From an uncultured Collinsella sp. (GTDB taxonomy: Bacteria > Actinomycetota > Coriobacteriia > Coriobacteriales > Coriobacteriaceae), in assembly GCA_900550185.1 (NCBI GenBank), contig URRN01000115.1, forward strand, positions 1 to 6,513: DNA of 6,513 nt. The letters run 5' to 3'. Below the pieces are notes generated by a model. It saw only the letters and a program-made list of their open reading frames with translations. It searched no databases and was not told the origin of the DNA. Each line of letters opens with the position of its first letter. Position 1 is the first letter of the stretch. A program made the translations under genes and the position numbers. Below, in pieces: positions 1 through 6,124 of this stretch.

Positions 1-1
1 G

Positions 2-109
2 GCCGACGCCGTGCTGGCGGCGAGCGTCTTTCACTTTGGAACCTTCAGCATTCGCCAAGTAAAGGAATATATGGCCAGCCAGGGCATCCCTGTGAGATTG
101 GACTTCTAA
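2..109 (+). CDS. hisF: Imidazole glycerol phosphate synthase subunit HisF, C-terminal fragment
   Basis: This is the last 35 codons of a gene that begins before the window; reading from base 2 the frame is open to a TAA. The peptide contains ADAVLAASVFHFG followed by a helix (RQVKEYMASQGIPVRL), which is the typical end of the HisF (beta/alpha)8 barrel. HisF is the cyclase subunit that works with the glutaminase HisH: it uses ammonia to turn PRFAR into imidazole glycerol phosphate and AICAR in the cytoplasm. The next gene, hisI, starts 57 bases downstream on the same strand, fitting a histidine operon. Family assignment rests on a short tail plus this context; only the fragment can be judged, and the catalytic aspartates lie outside the window. 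Confidence 0.88.
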   Translation, partial: ADAVLAASVFHFGTFSIRQVKEYMASQGIPVRLDF

Positions 110-166
110 AACTGCGGGTGCCTGGGCAGCCCTCGCCGACCTGTGGGGTTTAAATTGGGGAGAGAA

Positions 167-508
167 ATGGAAGAGATAACCGATCCTTCAAAGCTAACGT
201 ACGACGCCAGGGGGCTGATTCCTTGTGTGGTTCAGCAGTATGACACCGGCGAGGTGCTTATGGTTGCTTGGATGAACGAGGAGTCGGTGGGGCTGACGCT
301 CAAGACCGGTGCCACGTGGTTTTGGAGCCGCAGCCGCCAGGAGCTCTGGAACAAGGGCGCGACGAGCGGCAATATGCAGGAGGTCAAGGAACTCTGGGCC
401 GACTGCGATAGTGATACGCTGCTGGTCAAGGTCGACTCGCCGGGCCCGGCTTGCCACACCGGCAACCGTACCTGCTTCTTTAAGCGCGTGGAAGGGGGCG
501 TGCGATGA
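167..508 (+). CDS. hisI: Phosphoribosyl-AMP cyclohydrolase
   Basis: This 113-residue protein opens the adenine ring of PR-AMP, the third step of histidine synthesis, in the cytoplasm. The core motifs are all visible: VAWMNEES (33-40), WFWSRSRQELWNKGATSGN (51-69), the metal-binding DCDSD (Asp79, Asp81, Asp83) and the zinc cysteines Cys80, Cys96 and Cys103 in ACHTGNRTCFF. The length matches the stand-alone HisI form without a fused HisE. An in-frame GTG lies 24 bases upstream at 143, but the ATG at 167 is preferred because GGGGAG sits just before it (157-162) and nothing similar precedes the GTG. The gene overlaps the next one by four bases (ATGA at 505-508), implying translational coupling. 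HisI and HisE are encoded separately here, with the small gene between them. Confidence 0.96.
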   Translation: MEEITDPSKLTYDARGLIPCVVQQYDTGEVLMVAWMNEESVGLTLKTGATWFWSRSRQELWNKGATSGNMQEVKELWADCDSDTLLVKVDSPGPACHTGNRTCFFKRVEGGVR

Positions 509-732
509 AAGTTGTGACGCCGTTCGAGGTCGCCGACTGCAACACCGAGCTCCTCCGCGCGGGCGTGCCATGCCGCGTGCACCTGACTGATGCCTGCGGG
601 GCGCAGTCGCTTTGGCTCGAGGCCGAGAAGGAAAGGCTTGATGAGGCCCATGCCGTCATCGTCGAGTTCTTTGAGAAAAAGGGTGCAAAGCCTCGGTTCG
701 ATGAGACCAGTACCTACTTTACGCTGCAGTAA
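505..732 (+). CDS. Small RDAC-like protein of unknown function in the his operon
   Basis: This 75-residue protein has no function I can name. It begins at the ATG of the ATGA overlap with hisI and has a purine-rich ribosome binding site (AAGGGGG, 492-498) six bases upstream; its stop is 15 bases before hisE. From memory it resembles a small family annotated as RDAC, named for a conserved Arg-Asp-Ala-Cys; here the core reads VHLTDACGAQSLWLE (25-39), with Thr28 in place of Arg and Asp29, Ala30, Cys31 and Gly32 kept. Other cysteines are Cys12 and Cys23. The remainder is a charged helix (about 40-60) and a short C-terminal strand-like tail (TYFTLQ). There is no signal peptide or membrane segment, so it should be cytoplasmic. 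Its tight packing between hisI and hisE suggests a role linked to these enzymes, which is inference only. Confidence 0.78.
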   Translation: MKVVTPFEVADCNTELLRAGVPCRVHLTDACGAQSLWLEAEKERLDEAHAVIVEFFEKKGAKPRFDETSTYFTLQ

Positions 733-747
733 CGAGAGGAAATAACC

Positions 748-1065
748 ATGGGAGTCAGAACAGCTAACGTGCAGCCGGGAAATATCGGCGAGACGCTGAC
801 GGGACTGGCCGAGGTGATTCACGGTCGTCGCGATGCGTCGCCACAGGAGAGCTATACCGCCCGTCTGCTGACCGACGTCGAGGACGAACTGCTCAAGAAG
901 CTTGCCGAGGAGGCGAGCGAGGTCATCATGGCCTGCAAGGATAACGACCACGATCACATTCGCTACGAGGCCGGCGACCTGGTCTACCACCTGCTCGTGA
1001 CGCTCGAGCGCTACGGCATCACCCTCGACGAGCTGGCCGGCGAACTCAACGCCCGCCGCCACTAG
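748..1065 (+). CDS. hisE: Phosphoribosyl-ATP pyrophosphatase
   Basis: This 105-residue all-helical protein of the MazG-like fold removes pyrophosphate from PR-ATP to give PR-AMP, the second step of histidine synthesis and the one that supplies HisI. The metal-binding pattern is clear: KKLAEEASEVIMACKD with Glu54, Glu55 and Glu58, then YEAGDLVYHLLV with Glu74 and Asp77. The N-terminal helix (LTGLAEVIHGRR, 17-28) followed by SYTARLL is also typical, and the length is normal for a stand-alone HisE. The ATG has an AGGA site (737-740) seven bases upstream. It appears to be the last gene of the operon: its TAG lies inside a short palindrome (1061-1093), and the following gene faces it from the other strand 27 bases away. 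Confidence 0.95.
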   Translation: MGVRTANVQPGNIGETLTGLAEVIHGRRDASPQESYTARLLTDVEDELLKKLAEEASEVIMACKDNDHDHIRYEAGDLVYHLLVTLERYGITLDELAGELNARRH

Positions 1066-1093
1066 TCATTGGGGACGTTCTTAAACGACCAGT
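1061..1093. repeat. Imperfect palindrome filling the hisE/hisJ convergent gap
   Basis: The arms ACTAGTCATT (1061-1070) and AACGACCAGT (1084-1093) are inverted copies with 8 of 10 positions paired, around the 13-base centre GGGGACGTTCTTA. The element spans the 27-base gap between the two convergent genes; the TAG of hisE lies within the left arm and the TAA of the opposite gene starts at the last base of the right arm. There is no GC-rich stem with a T run, so it is not a classical terminator, though it is the only candidate for ending both transcripts. The ATTGGGGACGTTCTTAA wording reminds me of dispersed palindromic repeats in coriobacterial genomes; this is recollection and needs a genome search. 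Confidence 0.55.
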
Positions 1094-2004
1094 TAGGCGA
1101 GGGGTGTGGGTTCCCATTCGCCGGTGGCGTGGGGGATGTCGAAGGTTCGATAACCGCAGTCGTAGGCGTGGGCATGCGCCTCGCGGATATTCCAGCAGAT
1201 GTCGCAGGCGCGGTGCGCGTCCGAGCCAAAGGTGATGGGTACCTCGGCGTGGGCGAAGCAACGCAAAAGACCAGTCGCGGGATAGTAGTCGTCCAAGCCC
1301 TTGCGCGGTGCGGCCGTCGAGATCTCAACGCGGCGGCCCGTGTCGTGAGCGCACTCGGCCATCTGCTCCCAGAACGGCGCGGGGTCAAAATCGGGCGCAA
1401 AGCCTTCCTTCGAAAAGCGCATGACCAGGTCGGGGTGGGCCATCACATCAAAGTTAAGCGGGCTCTCGCAGGCGCGGCACCAGTCGTCGACATAGCGCTC
1501 CCACACGCCGTGTACCCCCAGGTTTTCCCAAACATGCAGGTTGGTGTCGTCATCGATCCAGCCGCAGCGCGAATCGGGCGTATCGGGGCGAGCGACGTCC
1601 TCCGTTCCCGCCGTGCCCGCGGCGCCGGCCATGATATCGCCTGGGTTGCCAATCCAATGCACGCTGCCCAAGCGCACTATGGCACCCGCGGACCAGCGCT
1701 CAACCAAAGGCTCGCAACCTTCGTACCAGTCGCATTCAAAGCCATAGATGAGCTCGAGCTCCGGCGCGATTTGCGCGGCGAGCTTGCGGGCGTCCTCAAA
1801 TGCCAGGCGATGCGCCGTCAGGTTGCCCTCGACAACTTGCACTTCGCAGTTGGCGTCCATGCTGGCGGGCAGGGTGAGATGGTCGGTCGAGACCATAACG
1901 CGGCAGCCGGCCGCAGCAGCGGCGCGAACGTTGTCCTCAAACGAGGCATGGCCGTCCGAAAACGAAGTATGGGTGTGGCAATCGACCAGCGGGCATGCGG
2001 GCAT
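1093..2004 (-). CDS. hisJ: PHP-family histidinol-phosphatase
   Basis: This 303-residue protein is a PHP-domain phosphoesterase, most likely the enzyme that converts histidinol phosphate to histidinol. Metal-site motifs run in the usual order: DCHTHTSFSDGH (8-19, His10 and His12), STDH (39-42), GFECDWYEG (88-96, Glu90), LGSVHW (112-117, His116), DVMAHPDL (186-193, His190) and FGSDAHR (259-265, Asp262, His264). EISTAAPRKG (227-236) resembles the segment typical of HisJ. The ATG at 2004 is chosen because AAAGGAG lies five bases before it; the frame stays open to 2070 but that stretch has no ribosome site and does not look like protein. It converges on hisE, so the pathway context supports the call, although other PHP phosphatases share these motifs. 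A TACAAT at 2042-2037 could be a private -10 box, but its -35 is poor; read-through from the gene upstream is equally possible. Confidence 0.86.
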   Translation of the reverse strand: MPACPLVDCHTHTSFSDGHASFEDNVRAAAAAGCRVMVSTDHLTLPASMDANCEVQVVEGNLTAHRLAFEDARKLAAQIAPELELIYGFECDWYEGCEPLVERWSAGAIVRLGSVHWIGNPGDIMAGAAGTAGTEDVARPDTPDSRCGWIDDDTNLHVWENLGVHGVWERYVDDWCRACESPLNFDVMAHPDLVMRFSKEGFAPDFDPAPFWEQMAECAHDTGRRVEISTAAPRKGLDDYYPATGLLRCFAHAEVPITFGSDAHRACDICWNIREAHAHAYDCGYRTFDIPHATGEWEPTPLA

Positions 2005-2060
2005 GGCGACTCCTTTGCATTTGGCGAATCCGCTCCATTGTAATGGTGCAACTCTCAACA

Positions 2061-2110
2061 CGCCGCGCACGCCGGGGGGGGTCGAAATCGATCGGAAAGG
2101 TTGCGCGGCG
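2061..2110. repeat. GC-rich inverted repeat with an eight-G run between the ygbA-like gene and hisJ
   Basis: CGCCGCGCA (2061-2069) is perfectly complementary to TGCGCGGCG (2102-2110), giving a nine-pair stem around a 32-base loop. The loop contains eight consecutive G residues (2074-2081), read as C in the minus-strand transcript. The loop is long and no T run follows on either strand, so this is not a standard intrinsic terminator; it may be an mRNA structure in the 123-base gap between two genes on the minus strand, or simply a chance product of high GC content. Confidence 0.4.
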
Positions 2111-2127
2111 CGTGTCGGCGCCGGCGA

Positions 2128-2547
2128 CTACTTGCTTCGTGCCGCCACACGTTTGACCTGCACCGTTACCATTGCGTGTCTCACGGCGGTGATGGGGCGA
2201 TAGCGGATCATGCGCGGTCCTGACCAGCGCATGACCTCGCGGATCTTCTCGCGCATGGCAGGCCGGTAACAATGCGAAGGACAGGCCGAGCAAAATGTCT
2301 TGGTACCCATGTGCGGGCAGCGCTCAATGCGCGCGACGGCGTATTTCTGCAGTTCGGCGCAAGTGGGGCAGAGCGTAATGGTCCGAAGGCCGAGCTTCAC
2401 GCGCACACGCTCATCGTCGCCAGCCTGCTCGACCGCATGCCCGCCGCCATGATGCCCACGACACCACAGCGCAATCATCTGCGACACCATTTGAGCCTCG
2501 CGCTCGCGCTTGCGTGCCAGCTCCGGTGTGTCGACCGGGCGCGCCAT
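2128..2547 (-). CDS. YgbA / nitrous oxide-stimulated promoter family cysteine-rich protein
   Basis: This 139-residue protein matches the YgbA_NO family (named 'nitrous oxide-stimulated promoter'). Recognisable parts are QMIALWCRGHH (23-33), TLCPTCAELQKYA (58-70), RIERCPH (73-79), CSACPSHCYRPAMREKIREV (86-105) and MRWSGPRMIRYRP (106-118). Cys29, Cys60, Cys63, Cys77, Cys86, Cys89 and Cys93 look like ligands for zinc or an iron-sulphur cluster; the metal is unknown. It has no membrane segment or signal peptide. The biochemical role of the family is not settled; in enterobacteria the gene is known as part of the nitric oxide response. The start overlaps the stop of the upstream transporter gene (TAATG), with GGGAGG at 2561-2556 eight bases before the ATG. 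The coupling suggests that its product is needed together with the CydDC-type transporter. The basic tail (VKRVAARSK) is not a family motif that I recognise. Confidence 0.86.
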   Translation of the reverse strand: MARPVDTPELARKREREAQMVSQMIALWCRGHHGGGHAVEQAGDDERVRVKLGLRTITLCPTCAELQKYAVARIERCPHMGTKTFCSACPSHCYRPAMREKIREVMRWSGPRMIRYRPITAVRHAMVTVQVKRVAARSK

Positions 2548-2561
2548 TAGCTCAGCCTCCC
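2545..2561 (-). promoter_or_regulatory. Ribosome binding site and TAATG stop-start overlap
   Basis: On the minus strand GGGAGG (2561-2556) is followed by eight bases and the pentamer TAATG, in which the last A of the transporter's TAA stop is the first base of the ATG of the YgbA-like gene. This arrangement usually lets terminating ribosomes restart, and it fixes the start of the downstream protein even though its frame stays open well into the transporter gene. Confidence 0.8.
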
Positions 2562-5500
2562 GTGCTCGACCGAAAGCGAGAAATCGGCAAACGCGCAGGT
2601 GCTGGCACGGTGGCTCACGAGCACAATGGTCTTGCCGCGGCGCTTGAGCTCGTCGATCGCCTGCATCACGGACGCCTCGTTGAGGGCATCGAGTGCGCTG
2701 GTGGGTTCGTCGAGCAAGATGAAGGGTGCGTCGTTGAGGAAGATGCGCGCAAGGCCGATGCGCTGGCGCTCGCCGCCCGAAAGCGAGTCGCCCAGCTCGG
2801 CAACGGGCGTGTCGAGTCCCTGCGGCAGACGGTCGATGAGCGTGGTGAGTGAGGCGGAGCGGCAAGCGTCGAGCAGCTCGGCATCGGTGGCGTTGGCGTG
2901 CGCGACCAGCAGATTCTCGCGTACGGTGCCGCAGAACAGATGTGTGTCCTGGGTCATATAGGCCTCGTGGCTGCGCAGGCTCGCCGTGTTGATGTGGCGG
3001 GCATCGACGCCGCTCACCGTGATGGTGCCGGCTGCGGGGTCCCAAAAGCGCATGAGCAGTTTAAGCAGCGTCGACTTGCCCGAGCCCGAGCGCCCCATGA
3101 TGCAGGTCATGGTGCCGGGCGCAAAGGTGCAGGTCACGTCGTCGAGGATGAGACTCGCAGCGGTGTCGTTCGCGGCCTGCTCTGTGGCACCCGCACCGCC
3201 CGCGTCCACGCCGCCCGCATAGCTAAAGCTCACATGCTCGGCTGCGGCGCCGGCAAACTCAACGTCCTGTCCATCGGCGACCTCGGCGCACTGGGGCCGC
3301 TCGTCGAGCAAATCGAGCACGCGTGCGCCCGAGGCGAGCGTCTCCTGCAGTGAGGCGCCCAGGCGGCTCACGGCCATCACCGAGCCAAACGACGACACAA
3401 AGGTAAAGACGGCGACAAACGCTGCAGCAAAATCAATCGTTCCCGCAGACACCAGCTGCAGCGCACGCCCGAGCATCACCAGATTGGCCGCAAGAATAAG
3501 CGCATCGGCTACGGCCTCGCTGGCCGCCTGACGGCGCTTGAGGCGCGCGTCCACGGCGCCGACTTGCTCGGTCAGTTTGCCCAGGGCACGGCTGCGATCG
3601 GCGCCACCGGCAAATTGGATAGTCTCGGACGCGCCGCGTAGACTGTCGAGCACAAAGGCGCCCAGCTTACCGGCGCCCTCGCGGCTCTGGCGGCCGGTGG
3701 TGCCGCATGCCTTGGCCGAAGCCAGAGGCAGCAGCACGCCCAGGACCGCGTAGGCCACGAGCGCGATGCCCGCGAGCTCGGGGCTCACAGCCAGCAAAAA
3801 GCCCTCAAACGCAACGGTGCAGACCAGAGCGATGGCAATGGGCGAGATGGTGTGCGCGTAGAAGACCTCGAGCAGCTCGATATCCGAGGTGACCAGGCTC
3901 ACGAGCTCGCCCTTGCCGCGGCCCTCGAGCTTGGCGGGGGCGAGCCGGCGCAGGGCGCCAAACACCAGGTCGCGAATGTGTGCGAGCAGGCGGAATGCGA
4001 TGTAATGGTTGCAGAGCTGCTCGCCGTAGTGGAGCGGCCCGCGTGCGATGCCGCAGGCGGCGCAGGCCGCGCATGCTGCGATAAGACCAAGCCCCAAGGC
4101 GTTGCGGCCCAGCGCGGCCATAAGGCCAAGGGCGCCAAAGGCCGGCACGAACGCGGCGGTGAGCATGCCAATGCTGCCCAGCGCGACGGCTAGCACAAGC
4201 CAGCCGGCAAGCGGTCGGACGAGCCCCATCATGCGCCACATGATGGACGGCGCCGAGCGACGGGCGCGGCCGGAGTCAGGCGCCGCGGCAGCGGAAGACG
4301 AGCCGGCACCGTTGAGGCCATCGGTACAGGCGGCGCTGCCGTCAACAGCCTCAACCGCGCCGGCATCCTCGGCATCACCCTCCGCATACGCATATGCCGA
4401 GAGCTGCTCCTGGCTGTTCCACATGCGCGCATAGGCGCCCGCGGTGGCCAAGAGCTCGCCGTGAGTCCCGTGCTCGGCAATACGGCCACGCTCCAGCACC
4501 AGGATCTGATCGGCGTCTACGATCGTCGACAGGCGGTGTGCCACCACAATTACAGTGTGCCCGCCGGCAAGCGACGCGATGACCTCGCCGATCGCGGCTT
4601 CGCTTGCGGCATCGACGTTGCTCGTAGCCTCGTCAAACACATAGATCGGCGAGTCGTGCAGCAGGGCGCGGGCCATGCACACGCGTTGGCGCTGGCCGCC
4701 CGAAAGGTTGGTGCCGCCCTCGTTAATCACCATGTCGAGCCCGCCGTTGGCCTGCACAAAGGCCGCCACGCGCGTGCGGTCGAGCGCGCGCAAAAGCTCG
4801 GTATCGGTGGCATTGGGCTGGGCGAGCAGCAGGTTGTCGCGCAAGGTGCCGGCAAACAGGTAGCCGTTGGTGGGCACCAGGGTGACGGCGCGCATGAGTG
4901 AGGCGGCCGTGACATCGCGCAGCTCGACGCCGCCGATGCGCACGCTGCCACGGTAGGCACCCTTGCGGCCCGCGATAATCCCTGCGAGCGTGGACTTGCC
5001 GCCGCCGCTTTCGCCCACGAGTGCCACGAGCGAGCCGTGCGCAATGGTCGCGCTGGCGCTGTCCAGCACCGTGCGGTCACCGTATGCGTAGCTCACGCCC
5101 GCGAGCTCGATATCGCCGCGACCGTCAAGCTCAACATCGCCGCGCTCGGGCTCGGGCGTATCCAGGATGCCAAACATGCGTCGTGAGGCCGCCATGCCGT
5201 TCATGGCCGTGTGAAACAGCGAACCCAAGCGGCGCATGGGCAAAAAGAACTCCTGCGACAGAAAGACGATGAGGAAGGCCGCCTCAAAGCCAATCTTGCC
5301 CGTGGCGAGCTGCAGCACGGCTACGATAATGCCGAGCGCGGCGCCCATATAGACGACCAGGTCCATAACGCAAATGGAGCGCAGCTGCATCACCAGCAGG
5401 CGCATGGTCGCTGTGCGGAAACGCTCGGACTCGGCGTTGATGCGCTCGTGCCAGCTGCGATCGGCCTGGTAGACCTTAAGGGTGGTGAGACCCTGCACGG

Positions 5501-6113
5501 CCTCCAGGAACATGCCGCCCAGATCGACATAGCTGCCCCAGTACTCGGCACCGATCTTTTTGGCGTTGCGCATGACCATCATGATGGAGATGGGGATGAC
5601 CGGAACGCAGGCGAGCAGCAGCGCGGCGGGAAGACCCGCCTGGCCCACAAGCAGTACAAACAGCGTGATGGGTGCCAAGCCGGCAAAGAAGAGCTGCGGC
5701 AGGTAACCGCCAAAGTACACCTGGAGTTGCGTGGCGCCCTCGACGCTGGTCTGGACGGCCTCGGCGGTGGGGACGGTCTCGGTGTAGGAGGGGCCGAGTG
5801 CGGTGAGCTTGTCGTAGACGAGCGAGCGCACGCGGCGGACGGCCTCGAACGCGGCCTTGTCGCCGGCGCGTTGGGCCAGGTAGATGGAGGCGGCGCGCAC
5901 GATGATGGCGGCGGCGAGCGGCAAGGCCGTCTGTGCGAGGGCGTCGACGGCGAGCGCGGCGGAAAGACCGTCCGTGACGATGCCGCCCAAGATGCGCGCA
6001 AGCACCCACATCACCGTGATGTTTGCCATGAGCGCGATCCACTTAAACAGGACGCTTGCCATAATGTAGGGCGTTGCCTGCGGAACCAGGGAGAAGAGCC
6101 GCTTCTCGAACAT
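2547..6113 (-). CDS. cydDC: Fused CydD-CydC type ABC exporter (thiol/haem-linked, cytochrome bd assembly)
   Basis: This 1188-residue inner-membrane protein joins two ABC half-transporters. Half 1 (about 1-565) is CydD-like: six membrane segments (within about 16-292) with VPTAEAVQTSVEGATQLQVY (114-133) and FGGYLPQLFFAGLAP, then an ATPase with Walker A GESGGGKST (367-375), LSGGQ (470-474), Walker B IYVFDE (490-495) and His526. A polar Ala/Gly/Ser-rich linker (about 571-622) follows. Half 2 is CydC-like: membrane region about 634-912, Walker A GRSGSGKST (1007-1015), Gln1055, LSGGE (1111-1115), FILLDE (1131-1136) and His1168. In the first ATPase the Q-loop glutamine is replaced by Thr415. CydDC is reported to export cysteine and glutathione, and more recently to handle haem, for cytochrome bd maturation. 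The ATG follows AGGAGG by four bases. No cydAB is in view, so a different multidrug-type exporter pair cannot be fully excluded. Confidence 0.88.
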   Translation of the reverse strand: MFEKRLFSLVPQATPYIMASVLFKWIALMANITVMWVLARILGGIVTDGLSAALAVDALAQTALPLAAAIIVRAASIYLAQRAGDKAAFEAVRRVRSLVYDKLTALGPSYTETVPTAEAVQTSVEGATQLQVYFGGYLPQLFFAGLAPITLFVLLVGQAGLPAALLLACVPVIPISIMMVMRNAKKIGAEYWGSYVDLGGMFLEAVQGLTTLKVYQADRSWHERINAESERFRTATMRLLVMQLRSICVMDLVVYMGAALGIIVAVLQLATGKIGFEAAFLIVFLSQEFFLPMRRLGSLFHTAMNGMAASRRMFGILDTPEPERGDVELDGRGDIELAGVSYAYGDRTVLDSASATIAHGSLVALVGESGGGKSTLAGIIAGRKGAYRGSVRIGGVELRDVTAASLMRAVTLVPTNGYLFAGTLRDNLLLAQPNATDTELLRALDRTRVAAFVQANGGLDMVINEGGTNLSGGQRQRVCMARALLHDSPIYVFDEATSNVDAASEAAIGEVIASLAGGHTVIVVAHRLSTIVDADQILVLERGRIAEHGTHGELLATAGAYARMWNSQEQLSAYAYAEGDAEDAGAVEAVDGSAACTDGLNGAGSSSAAAAPDSGRARRSAPSIMWRMMGLVRPLAGWLVLAVALGSIGMLTAAFVPAFGALGLMAALGRNALGLGLIAACAACAACGIARGPLHYGEQLCNHYIAFRLLAHIRDLVFGALRRLAPAKLEGRGKGELVSLVTSDIELLEVFYAHTISPIAIALVCTVAFEGFLLAVSPELAGIALVAYAVLGVLLPLASAKACGTTGRQSREGAGKLGAFVLDSLRGASETIQFAGGADRSRALGKLTEQVGAVDARLKRRQAASEAVADALILAANLVMLGRALQLVSAGTIDFAAAFVAVFTFVSSFGSVMAVSRLGASLQETLASGARVLDLLDERPQCAEVADGQDVEFAGAAAEHVSFSYAGGVDAGGAGATEQAANDTAASLILDDVTCTFAPGTMTCIMGRSGSGKSTLLKLLMRFWDPAAGTITVSGVDARHINTASLRSHEAYMTQDTHLFCGTVRENLLVAHANATDAELLDACRSASLTTLIDRLPQGLDTPVAELGDSLSGGERQRIGLARIFLNDAPFILLDEPTSALDALNEASVMQAIDELKRRGKTIVLVSHRASTCAFADFSLSVEHGRLS

Positions 6114-6117
6114 GAAA

Positions 6118-6123
6118 CCTCCT
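6118..6123 (-). promoter_or_regulatory. Strong ribosome binding site of the cydDC-like gene
   Basis: The minus strand reads TAGGAGGTTTC and then ATG. AGGAGG is a perfect anti-SD match four bases before the start codon. It sets the start at MFEKRLF and lies one base after a CGGCA copy that could take part in leader pairing. Confidence 0.75.
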
Positions 6124-6124
6124 A

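Noticed and set aside
114..134. Hairpin between hisF and hisI (GGGTGC / GCAGCCC)
   Set aside because: The stem is short with a bulge and a four-base loop and has no T run; it is unremarkable in GC-rich DNA and within an operon.
143..166. GTG start for hisI eight codons upstream
   Set aside because: No ribosome binding site precedes 143, whereas GGGGAG directly precedes the ATG at 167; the extra residues are not part of the HisI family core.
232..1062. Minus-strand open frame across hisI, the RDAC-like gene and hisE
   Set aside because: It crosses three well-supported genes and has no family resemblance or start signal.
1069..2043. Long open frame antisense to the histidinol phosphatase
   Set aside because: It mirrors a gene with a complete set of catalytic motifs, has no recognised domain or ribosome site, and long antisense frames are common in GC-rich DNA.
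2005..2070. 22-residue N-terminal extension of the histidinol phosphatase
   Set aside because: PHP proteins begin a few residues before the first HxH motif, and AAAGGAG lies just before the ATG at 2004; the extension would span this site.
2548..3045. Upstream extension of the YgbA-like frame into the transporter gene
   Set aside because: The extended part overlaps the conserved CydC ATPase in another frame and is arginine/histidine/alanine-rich, as expected for a GC-rich shadow; the TAATG start has a good ribosome site.
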